Shown piece after piece: positions 15,975-23,807 of a stretch of 64,000 bases of DNA (position 1 is its first letter; each line of letters opens with the position of its first letter). The position numbers were made by a program, and so were the translations under genes. Under the pieces are notes generated by a model. That model did no database searches and had not been told where the DNA came from. It worked only from the letters and a program-made list of their open reading frames with translations. Where the stretch lies: assembly GCF_030296835.1 (NCBI RefSeq), contig NZ_AP027923.1:682001-746000 (forward strand), given 5' to 3'. The stretch is from Pseudoalteromonas sp. MM1 (GTDB taxonomy: Bacteria; Pseudomonadota; Gammaproteobacteria; Enterobacterales; Alteromonadaceae).

Positions 15975-17017
15975 GCTCGCTTATTTTTAACGATTAAATA
16001 AATAAACAATGGCGCACCTAAAATCGCGGTTATAATGCCAATAGGTAGCTCTGCGGGCATAACTACTAAGCGGGCTAACCAGTCAGAAAGTAGCAATACT
16101 ACTACGCCAATTAACATGCAAAGTGGCAGCATGTTACGTAAATGCGGCCCCACCATTAAGCGGGCAATATGCGGGACTACTAAACCAACAAACCCTATTA
16201 AACCAGTAAGCGCCACAACCGCACCCACGCCTAATGCAACAAGTATAATTACATATAGTTTGAGTTTGCTGGTGTCTACTCCTAGGTACTGAGCTTGTGA
16301 TTCGCCAATAAGGAGCAAGTTCATGGGCTCTTTTAACCGCCACAGGCCAATAAGGCTAATAAGCAGTAACGGTAAAGCTTGAATAATAGTGCCCCAGCTT
16401 GCTCCGCCTAATGAGCCCATGGTCCAGTAATTTATTAATCGTAGTGCGCTGTCGTCGGCAAAAAAACTCAGTAGCCCAATAACAGCAAATGCTAATGCGT
16501 TAATGGCAACCCCCACCAATATAAGTGTGGTGATGTTTATTTGCCCCTGCTGCTTGGCAATAAAATATACCAGCGAGGTTACCCCAAGCGCCCCTAAAAA
16601 CGCGGCATAAGGTAAATACAACTGAGCGTTAAAATTAAACTGAGCGCTAAGGGCAATAAATGCTACTGCAACCATGGCCGCACCCGCACTAATGCCAATA
16701 ATGGATGGGTCGGCCAATGGGTTGCGACACAGCGCTTGCGTTGAAGCGCCCGTTTGGGCAAGTACCAACCCGACAAGCACAGCAAGCATAAAGCGTGGCA
16801 AACGAATTTGCATTACTACATTAATTTGCAGTGCATCAAACTGACTAAAGCGCTCGGGCGCAAGCCACGCAATGGTTAAACGCCAATCCCACCCGGCAGG
16901 CCCATACCCAATGCTAAGTAGCGCCAAAGCAAAAACGCACATAGAGGCTAAAAGCATCCATTTATGGGCTGGGCTAAGGGTTACAGGCCTAAAACGGCTC
17001 AATGTTAGGGTGTTCAT
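15965..17017 (-). CDS. hmuU: Heme ABC transporter permease
   Basis: A 350-residue FecCD/BtuC-type permease with about ten helices. Typical signatures are LPRFMLAVLVGLVLAQTGASTQ..RNPLADPSIIGISAGAA near the N-terminus and GLIGFVGLVVPHIARLM toward the C-terminus. It imports heme across the inner membrane. It overlaps hmuT by 4 bp (ATGA). Confidence 0.92.
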   Translation of the reverse strand: MNTLTLSRFRPVTLSPAHKWMLLASMCVFALALLSIGYGPAGWDWRLTIAWLAPERFSQFDALQINVVMQIRLPRFMLAVLVGLVLAQTGASTQALCRNPLADPSIIGISAGAAMVAVAFIALSAQFNFNAQLYLPYAAFLGALGVTSLVYFIAKQQGQINITTLILVGVAINALAFAVIGLLSFFADDSALRLINYWTMGSLGGASWGTIIQALPLLLISLIGLWRLKEPMNLLLIGESQAQYLGVDTSKLKLYVIILVALGVGAVVALTGLIGFVGLVVPHIARLMVGPHLRNMLPLCMLIGVVVLLLSDWLARLVVMPAELPIGIITAILGAPLFIYLIVKNKRAWS

Positions 17018-17823
17018 AAGTTAGCTTTATACTCGCTAAGCGTATTAATTGCTGTGGCGATACGCGGCGACATGCCAAGCGAAAGTAGGCTATCCATTAC
17101 AAGTAAGTTACAGGTTTGCGCCGCTTTTAATAAACGTAGTGTAGGCTGTTCGCAAAAAGCCTGCTTACCGCCAAGGCTGTGTACAACATGGGCTGGGGCT
17201 ACTAAAAAATCGGGCTGACTTACAGCCAGCACCTCAGTGTTAATTGCTTTAAAGCCTGAATGCGTAGCGCCTATATTAGTAATGCCTGCGTAGCTAAATA
17301 ATAAATTAGGCACGGTTTCTTGCCCGGCGGCAACAAGCCCGCGCTCATTAGCTGAGAGTAAAAATAGCGCGCTGTGCGTTTGCTGTTTTGCCTTTTTGGG
17401 CAGCGATTTTTTAATTTGAGCAATAAGTGACTGTGCTTTTTGCTGGGCGTTTAAATCGTCACCCAGGCGTTTAATTAGCGCAAGTAGCTCGTTAACAGAA
17501 GTAGGCTTTTTATAATGAATGAGCTTAACCCCTGTTGCCTCAATTTGCTTAAGTGCTTGGCTTCGTCCTGCGCCTTCAAGCGCTAATAAGGTGGTTGGGC
17601 GCATAGAAAGTACGCCTTCTGCTGCTAAATCGCGATAATAACCCACCTGCGGTAACTGCGTAGCTTGTTGCGGGTACATGCTAGATTGATCAACCGCTAC
17701 AAGGTTATTTTGTTGGCCTAGCGCATAAATTATTTCAGTAAGGGTGCCGCCCGCGCTAATAACGCGTTCTTGCGCAAGTGCAGGTTGGGCCATTAAAGCA
17801 AACACTATAAATAGGTATTTCAT
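17014..17823 (-). CDS. hmuT: Periplasmic heme-binding protein of ABC transporter
   Basis: A 269-residue solute-binding protein. Signal peptide of about 17 residues ending ALA, then ERVISAGGTLTEIIYALG, the usual start of HmuT/PhuT. The candidate heme axial ligand is the tyrosine in VGYYRDL. It is the first gene of the hmuTUV-hugZ(-azu) operon and lies divergent from the TonB receptor over an intergenic region with Fur-like boxes. Confidence 0.9.
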   Translation of the reverse strand: MKYLFIVFALMAQPALAQERVISAGGTLTEIIYALGQQNNLVAVDQSSMYPQQATQLPQVGYYRDLAAEGVLSMRPTTLLALEGAGRSQALKQIEATGVKLIHYKKPTSVNELLALIKRLGDDLNAQQKAQSLIAQIKKSLPKKAKQQTHSALFLLSANERGLVAAGQETVPNLLFSYAGITNIGATHSGFKAINTEVLAVSQPDFLVAPAHVVHSLGGKQAFCEQPTLRLLKAAQTCNLLVMDSLLSLGMSPRIATAINTLSEYKANL

Positions 17824-17868
17824 TACATACTCCGGTTTTTATTTTTGGTTATTATAATCAATTAAATC

Positions 17869-17892
17869 TAAATGAAAATGATTATCATAATT
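17869..17892. promoter_or_regulatory. Fur box between hmuT and the heme receptor
   Basis: AAATGAAAATGATTATCATAAT closely fits the 19-bp Fur consensus (GATAATGATAATCATTATC). It sits in the divergent intergenic region and likely represses hmuT when iron is plentiful. Confidence 0.75.
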
Positions 17893-17933
17893 AATTGATC
17901 TTAATTTGACTTAGTTGTAACATCTCCGCCATA

Positions 17934-17953
17934 AATAATAACTATTATCATTT
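17934..17953. promoter_or_regulatory. Second Fur-like box, before the heme receptor
   Basis: AATAATAACTATTATCATTT, immediately upstream of the GGAG ribosome site of the receptor, matches the NAT repeats of Fur sites. Likely the operator for the receptor gene. Confidence 0.6.
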
Positions 17954-17962
17954 GGAGTTGAA

Positions 17963-20044
17963 ATGAATCCCTCTGCATTTAAATTTACTGCTATAGCAAC
18001 CTTATTACTTGGCTCGGGTACGGCCATTGCCGAAAACATAATTGACGATCATATTGTTGTAAGTGGCTCGCGCTTTGAACAAAAGCTTAAAGATGTAACA
18101 GGCTCAGTAACGGTTATTACCGAGCAAGACATAGAGCGCCAGCTAGCAGTAGATTTACAAACCATGTTTAAATACGATCCTAGCATTGCAACCACAGGCA
18201 GTGGCGCAGGCGCGCAAACACTTACCGTGCGTGGTGTTGGTGGTAACCGTGTTGTATTTATAAAAGATGGCCGACGCACTAACGATGGTTACGCAGGTGG
18301 AGGGGGTTATTTAGTTGGCCGCAATTACTTTGATGTTGCAGGCGTAAAACAAGTAGAAGTAGCCAAAGGTGCTGCATCGTCTTTGTATGGCTCTGATGCA
18401 CTGGGTGGTATTGTGGTTATAACCACCAAAGATCCAAGCGATTATTTAAAAGATAACAGCAGCTTTGTAAAAATGGCACTTGGGTATCAAGGTAAAAGCA
18501 ACCAAGTTGCCGCCGATATTACTGCTGCAAAAGATTTAGGCGACTTTGCTGTAAGCGCCGTTTATAGCCACCGCGACAGCGAAGAAGTACAAAATTATGA
18601 TGAAAACTTACCCGGTTATGATGCGAAATCGGACGCTTTATTAGTTAAATTTGAGCAACAGCTTGATGAAAAACGCACAGTTAAATACACCCTCGATTAC
18701 TTTAACCAAACAACTGAGCAAGTAATTACTCCCACCGTTCAAGAAACTGAGGAAGACGACACTAATTGGTCACTAGCGCTAGATTACCACTCAGAGGTAG
18801 CAACAGCGGCGTTTGATAAATGGCACGGGCAAGTGTCTTACAGTAGTTACGAGCAACAAAGCGACCAAATTAGTGGCGCAAGCACCTACACCGATTATAA
18901 CGACTATCGTTTTGAGCAAAATATTTTAGGTTTAAAAGCGGTATTTAATAAAGGACTTAAAGGAGAAACCACCGATCACGAAGTGGTATATGGGATTGAT
19001 ATAGACTTATACGACACCACCCGCCCACGTTTTAAAACCCGTGTTTTAGCTGATGGCACGGTTGATTTTACAGACCAAAAACAAAAAGCATTCCCGGGGG
19101 CAGATACCTCTTTAATTGGTGCCTACGTACAAGACAGTATTTCGTTTAAAAACAGTGCGTGGTCGGTTATTGCTGGTGTGCGATATGATTACTACACCCT
19201 AGAAGCTAAAAATGATGAGCTTTACTTGGATGCGCAGCTTGATGATATTACCGAATCTGCTTTCTCACCTAAGCTAGGTGTTATATATCAAGTGGATGAT
19301 AACTTATCGTGGTACGGGCAATACGTACGAGGCTTTAAAATACCACCACACGACCAAGCTTATCAAAGCCATGGCGTTGAGCCGTTTTATCAAATATTAC
19401 CAAACGCCGATTTAGACCCAGAAAGCAGTGACTCATTTGAGCTTGGGTTAAGATACGCCAGCAGCGATATTAGCGTAAATTTAAGCGCTTTTTATGCAGC
19501 ATACGATGACTTTATTGAAACCGCCGTAGTGGGTGTTGAGCCAACATATATTCCTGGCGTAAACAAAACCCTGTTTCAGTATCAAAATATTCGTGAGACC
19601 CAAATAAGCGGCGTGGAAGCCGGAATTGCCATGTATGTAGCCGAAAATATACTACTAGAGGCAAATGTGGCCTATGTTGATGGTGAAAATAAAGAAACCG
19701 ATCAGCCACTTACCAGTATCAGCCCGCTAAACGGCTCGGTATTGTTAAGCACGGAGCTTGGCAATGTTAACTGGACCGCTGCGTGGCGTTTAGCTAAATC
19801 GCAATCGGACGTGGTACTTGATACAAACGGCGACAAAACCACCCAAGGGCATGGATACGGCGTTGTTGATTTATACGCAAACTACGAATGGCAAGCGTGG
19901 CAATTAAATGTAGGTGTACTTAATTTGCTTGATAAAGAATATATACCTTTTGAGCTAATTGCAGGGCAATCTTCAAGTGCTGACTTTAGCCAATACACCC
20001 AACCTGGGCGTAACTTTTCAGCCAAAATAAGCTATGAGTTTTAA
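17963..20044 (+). CDS. TonB-dependent heme/hemoglobin-type outer-membrane receptor
   Basis: A 693-residue receptor. Signal peptide ends TAIA at about residue 23; the TonB box region is DDHIVVSGSR. The plug domain (about 35-160) contains LTVRGVGGNRVVFIKDGRR and VEVAKGAASSLYGSDALGG, typical of the HmuR/HutA heme receptor group. A 22-strand barrel ends in aromatic Phe. Divergent from hmuTUV with Fur-like sites, so it is the outer-membrane step of this heme system. The last 57 bp are duplicated downstream. Confidence 0.9.
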   Translation: MNPSAFKFTAIATLLLGSGTAIAENIIDDHIVVSGSRFEQKLKDVTGSVTVITEQDIERQLAVDLQTMFKYDPSIATTGSGAGAQTLTVRGVGGNRVVFIKDGRRTNDGYAGGGGYLVGRNYFDVAGVKQVEVAKGAASSLYGSDALGGIVVITTKDPSDYLKDNSSFVKMALGYQGKSNQVAADITAAKDLGDFAVSAVYSHRDSEEVQNYDENLPGYDAKSDALLVKFEQQLDEKRTVKYTLDYFNQTTEQVITPTVQETEEDDTNWSLALDYHSEVATAAFDKWHGQVSYSSYEQQSDQISGASTYTDYNDYRFEQNILGLKAVFNKGLKGETTDHEVVYGIDIDLYDTTRPRFKTRVLADGTVDFTDQKQKAFPGADTSLIGAYVQDSISFKNSAWSVIAGVRYDYYTLEAKNDELYLDAQLDDITESAFSPKLGVIYQVDDNLSWYGQYVRGFKIPPHDQAYQSHGVEPFYQILPNADLDPESSDSFELGLRYASSDISVNLSAFYAAYDDFIETAVVGVEPTYIPGVNKTLFQYQNIRETQISGVEAGIAMYVAENILLEANVAYVDGENKETDQPLTSISPLNGSVLLSTELGNVNWTAAWRLAKSQSDVVLDTNGDKTTQGHGYGVVDLYANYEWQAWQLNVGVLNLLDKEYIPFELIAGQSSSADFSQYTQPGRNFSAKISYEF

Positions 20045-20068
20045 TTAGCACTTAGAATATTAAATAAC

Positions 20069-20107
20069 AACAAACGCTGTATATAGCTGCAGCGTTTGTT
20101 TATTTTT
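20069..20107 (+). terminator. Terminator of the heme receptor (first copy)
   Basis: AACAAACGCTG pairs with CAGCGTTTGTT over 11 bp, followed by TATTTTT. A second copy of the same hairpin is at 20409-20447 in the duplicated unit. Confidence 0.75.
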
Positions 20108-20408
20108 AAGATGACACCCATCTTAACTTTTCGGTATTAATTAGAACCTAGATTCTGGCAGAATAATGTCCTGATTTATAAATTTAACCTAACACCCACT
20201 TACATAATCCATAACTAAATTAGAATTAGAATGACACCCATCTCAATTTTTAAATAAATCGACATAATCAACTAGCCAATTTTAAAAATTCATAAACTAA
20301 TGGCTTATTTAAAGGCATTTACGGCAGAGCCAATACACCCAACCTGGGCGTAACTTTTCAGCCAAAATAAGCTATGAGTTTTAATTAGCACTTAGAATAT
20401 TAAATAAC

Positions 20409-20447
20409 AACAAACGCTGTATATAGCTGCAGCGTTTGTTTATTTTA
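20409..20447 (+). terminator. Duplicated terminator hairpin (second copy)
   Basis: Same 11-bp stem as at 20069, carried by the tandem duplication. It now has no gene directly upstream except the orphan receptor tail. Confidence 0.6.
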
Positions 20448-20768
20448 AAATTTAAGATGACACCCATTTTAACTTTTCGGTATTAATTAGAACCTAGATT
20501 CTGGCAGAATAATGTCCTGATTTATAAATTTAACCTAACACCCACTTAAATAATCCATAACTAAATTAGAATTAGAATGACACCCATCTCAATTTTTAAA
20601 TAAATCGACATAATCAACTAGCCAATTTTAAAAATTCATAAACTAATGACTTATTTAAAGGCATTTACGGCAGCACATTTTAAAAATGTACTGTTATGTA
20701 TATGGTTAGCTAAATTAAGGGCATGCTTAAACCTGCAGCAAGGCAGTTTTAAAACTATTAAGAAGGTT

Positions 20769-21743
20769 TTAGGCTAGTAGCTTTTTACAATTACTATAAT
20801 TTACTCGTCGCTTTTTATTTAAGTGTTCGCAGTAACTTACATGTGATTGCGGCTTACCTACAGCGCCGTGAAATACGCGGGTAAAATCAGTAGTGAGTTT
20901 TAACCAATTCTCTGGTGATATGTTTACTCTTTCTAATAAAGGGAGCTGGGTGTTTTCAATAAATCCTGGTTTATCATTGCGAATAATTCGCCCTGTGAGT
21001 TCAACTAATTCAAGGTAATATTTAAGCTCGAACGGTAAACCTTTTGGCATAAATTTACGGGGTTTACCTGCAAACTTTAAAAGTTGTTTGGGCTGCTTTG
21101 CATTTTCAGCACTTTGAATTCGCTTTTGCACACTGGTAAAGTGCGAGCTTTCAGGAGTTTTTGCTACTTTTGCTCTTATTGGGTTTAAATCAACGTAAGC
21201 CATACAAGCTGCAAGGGCTGCCTCATCAAGAAGAGCTTGTGATTTAAAGCGCCCTTCCCAAAATCGGCCAGTGCATTTATCTTCTTTATTAGCTTTTCGA
21301 GCAATATGTTCGTTTAAAACTCGCATAAACCAGCTAATGCTAGATAACCTTTCTCTGTATTGAATAATAGTTTGGCTTAAAAAATAGCGCTCAGTATTGC
21401 TTAGCTCCTCACCTTGTAAAAATTTTTGCGTTAGTGGTGTACCTTTACATAGCTTATGCCAGCGCAACACTATGGCTTTATCATTCAATCTATTTGCTTT
21501 TTTATCATCAACATAAAGCACAATGTGCGTGTGATTACTCATAACTGCATAAGCACATATATCGATACAAAATATTTTAGCGAGGCTAAATAGCTTTTGC
21601 TCTACCCAGCCCCTTCGGTGTTCGTAAGATTTGCCAGTTAATGAGTCTTCGCCGCATAAGTAAGCATGGCGCACACAGCGCGAAATACAGTGATAATATT
21701 TTGTATCGGCCAAACTTATTTGGCGTTTTCTTGCAATAGCCAT
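20769..21743 (-). CDS. Y1-family (IS200/REP-associated) transposase
   Basis: A 324-residue HUH single-strand transposase-like protein. The metal-binding motif is SNHTHIVLYV, and YRERLSSISWFMRVLNEHIARKANKE..GRFWEGRF is the conserved block of REP-associated tyrosine transposases. The length exceeds that of minimal IS200 TnpA (about 150), as expected for REP-type relatives. No flanking insertion-sequence ends are obvious. Instead, many short GGGTGTC/GACACCC motifs lie on both sides, which may be its recognition sites. Confidence 0.85.
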   Translation of the reverse strand: MAIARKRQISLADTKYYHCISRCVRHAYLCGEDSLTGKSYEHRRGWVEQKLFSLAKIFCIDICAYAVMSNHTHIVLYVDDKKANRLNDKAIVLRWHKLCKGTPLTQKFLQGEELSNTERYFLSQTIIQYRERLSSISWFMRVLNEHIARKANKEDKCTGRFWEGRFKSQALLDEAALAACMAYVDLNPIRAKVAKTPESSHFTSVQKRIQSAENAKQPKQLLKFAGKPRKFMPKGLPFELKYYLELVELTGRIIRNDKPGFIENTQLPLLERVNISPENWLKLTTDFTRVFHGAVGKPQSHVSYCEHLNKKRRVNYSNCKKLLA

Positions 21744-21958
21744 GTGACACCTGTTTATTTATTGAGCTAAATAAACTTTAGTTGCTAAATGGTTAGAATA
21801 CAAAATTAACAGTGGGTGTCATCGTAAATTTTGTTGGGCAGAGCTTGATGAGTTTGTAGGTGAGGCTTACTTTGTATATTAAGGCATCTTGTAAGTTACG
21901 CAATGCTGATTATGCTGGCAAACTTGTACTCATTAAATACTAAGTAACACTTTATAAA

Positions 21959-21985
21959 CCAGCGCTTTTTAAGCTCAAGCGCTGG
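21959..21985 (-). terminator. Hairpin downstream of the secreted hypothetical gene
   Basis: CCAGCGCTT and AAGCGCTGG form a 9-bp stem, extended by TTTATA/TATAAA flanks. It lies just after the stop of the gene at 21997 on the minus strand. The rest of 21744-21996 holds only a GTGGGTGTCATC motif at 21812. Confidence 0.5.
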
Positions 21986-21996
21986 CTATTTATAAA

Positions 21997-22746
21997 TTAA
22001 TTATCCGCAAAATCTTTTGTTTCTAAATAGCTTGGCACGCTTTTAAAACATGCCTCTAGCTTGCTTTTCAGCGCAGCGTTTACCGAAGTATTTATAGCAA
22101 CATCACACTTTAACTCCCCATTATATTCCCCCCTATTAAGCGGCACTAAGCTTAATGAGTCATAGCTTGGCTTGCTTTGTATTTTATGAATTACCAAGCC
22201 TTGCTGTGCTGTTAGCTTTATTAACTCAAACGCATTTTTGCGTGCTTTATTGGTCGTTATTTTTTCAACATATAACGGGTTTTTAAAAGTTAGCTTGGTA
22301 GTAAAAAGTGCTTTGCCACCGCGTTCAAAATGGCCGTTAAATACAGTTACATTTAAGGTGGGTGTCTTCTTATTTATTAATAAATTTAGATCAAATTTGG
22401 TTGGTAAAATAGTGATCTGACGTTGCTCGTCTGCTGCTTTTTTTAAAATGTTTTTGATAGTTTCAAGTTGAGTATCACTTTTACTTTTTAGGTGGGTGTC
22501 TTCAATAGTTACTTCATTTTTGGGGTGGGTGTCTTCATTAGTTACTTCATACACTATTTGGTAGTCGTGTGGCGGGGCGTATAACGGCATGTGGCTAGCC
22601 AGTACTTTATCGCCTGCTAATATAAGCGCCATGCCATGAAATCCCACGTAGCTGTGGGCTTTATGTGTGTTGTGCGCATTGTGTTGCGGTGTGTTTGCAA
22701 GCGCTGCGCTCGAAAATATAATAAAAACTAGCAGTATGTGTTTCAT
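21997..22746 (-). CDS. Secreted hypothetical protein with an internal repeat
   Basis: A 249-residue exported protein not assigned to a family. I start at ATG 22746, which gives a good signal peptide, MKHILLVFIIFSSAALA; an upstream TTG would add four residues. The mature start is His/Asn-rich (TPQHNAHNTHKAHS). Residues about 85-110 contain the repeated phrases VTNEDTHPK and VTIEDTHLK; at DNA level this is a repeat of GGTGGGTGTCTTCA. This motif also surrounds the neighbouring transposase. A pair of cysteines near the C-terminus may form a disulfide. Divergent from a LysR gene. Confidence 0.7.
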   Translation of the reverse strand: MKHILLVFIIFSSAALANTPQHNAHNTHKAHSYVGFHGMALILAGDKVLASHMPLYAPPHDYQIVYEVTNEDTHPKNEVTIEDTHLKSKSDTQLETIKNILKKAADEQRQITILPTKFDLNLLINKKTPTLNVTVFNGHFERGGKALFTTKLTFKNPLYVEKITTNKARKNAFELIKLTAQQGLVIHKIQSKPSYDSLSLVPLNRGEYNGELKCDVAINTSVNAALKSKLEACFKSVPSYLETKDFADN

Positions 22747-22854
22747 GTTAATGCTCAAAAAATAAATATAGCGTTACTATAAGCTAGTTTTTATGTATAA
22801 ATAATCGATAATAAGTTATTAGTTGTTTCCTTTTAATCAATACGGTTTGGCGTT

Positions 22855-23730
22855 ATGCATTTAGACGACATTGAAAAAGTAATTCATATGGCGGGTTCGC
22901 AAAATCTGCATACAACCGCTAAGCATTTTAGTATTACCCCTGGGGCGCTGTCTAAAACGCTAAAAAAGGTTGAGGCAAACTTAGCCACGGAGCTGTTTAA
23001 CCGTGTAGGCAAAACCTTAGTACTTAATGATAAAGGCAAAGAGTTTGTTAAGCACAGTAGCGATTTAGTTCATAATTACCAGCAGCTTACTAGCCGTTTT
23101 AAAAGTGATAATCATAAATTTAATGCGGTTGTTGCAGGCCCTGCCATGTTACTTAAAAGTGGCCTTAAAAAGCTGCTTACTCCTCTTAGTAACCTGCCCT
23201 GCTCGGTGCGTATTAATAATGTTTTTGAAGGTGAAGCCATAAGCCAAGTTGCGTCGGGCTCGGCGCATATTGCGCTAGTTACTCGCGAGGCACTAAATAA
23301 TAGCTCACATACTAATTTAGTGGCGGTTGATGTATTTAATACTGGGTTTAGTGTGGCTGCGCACGCTTCGCATCAGCTAATACAACAAGGTACATTAACG
23401 CTTAATAAAAACCAATTACTGCACGCGGCTTTTGCATGCCCTTTGTTTTCGCCGTTATGCGGCCTCGAGCAAGGCATTGGCTCCGACGGCTGGCAAGATC
23501 ACACTGCCCCGCGCAATATTGTATTTAGATGTAGCGACTACAGTGCATTAATAGAAGTAGTACAAAGTGGTTTGGCGTTAGCGTATTTACCTAACTTTGT
23601 GATTGACGACTTAGGGCTTACAAAATTAACTGTAAAGGGGGTTAACAATCACTACACTGAAAGCATTGTAATGATATACAAACCTTCAAAGGCCGATGGT
23701 TGGCTGAATAAACTTATGCATTCTTTATAA
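22855..23730 (+). CDS. LysR-family regulator
   Basis: A 291-residue LysR-type regulator with N-terminal HTH (TTAKHFSITPGALSKTLKKVE) and an effector domain containing the usual SGLALAYLPNFVI near the end. Divergent from the secreted hypothetical gene, its likely target. Downstream, a siderophore receptor converges from the other strand. Confidence 0.88.
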   Translation: MHLDDIEKVIHMAGSQNLHTTAKHFSITPGALSKTLKKVEANLATELFNRVGKTLVLNDKGKEFVKHSSDLVHNYQQLTSRFKSDNHKFNAVVAGPAMLLKSGLKKLLTPLSNLPCSVRINNVFEGEAISQVASGSAHIALVTREALNNSSHTNLVAVDVFNTGFSVAAHASHQLIQQGTLTLNKNQLLHAAFACPLFSPLCGLEQGIGSDGWQDHTAPRNIVFRCSDYSALIEVVQSGLALAYLPNFVIDDLGLTKLTVKGVNNHYTESIVMIYKPSKADGWLNKLMHSL

Positions 23731-23807
23731 AAAAGCGCTTAAAAATATAAAGCGCCTTAACCACTACATTAAGACGCTTTAGGATGAAAACTTTAATTTG
23801 CTAGCTA

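Larger units (their letters stand above)
19988..20673. repeat. Tandem duplication of 340/346 bp including the receptor 3' end
   Basis: Copy 1 (19988-20327) begins inside the last codons of the receptor gene; copy 2 (20328-20673) repeats it with only a few substitutions and a 6-bp insertion in the T/A run after the hairpin. Copy 2 thus carries an orphan tail of the receptor. The region 20045-20768 contains no gene. Confidence 0.9.
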
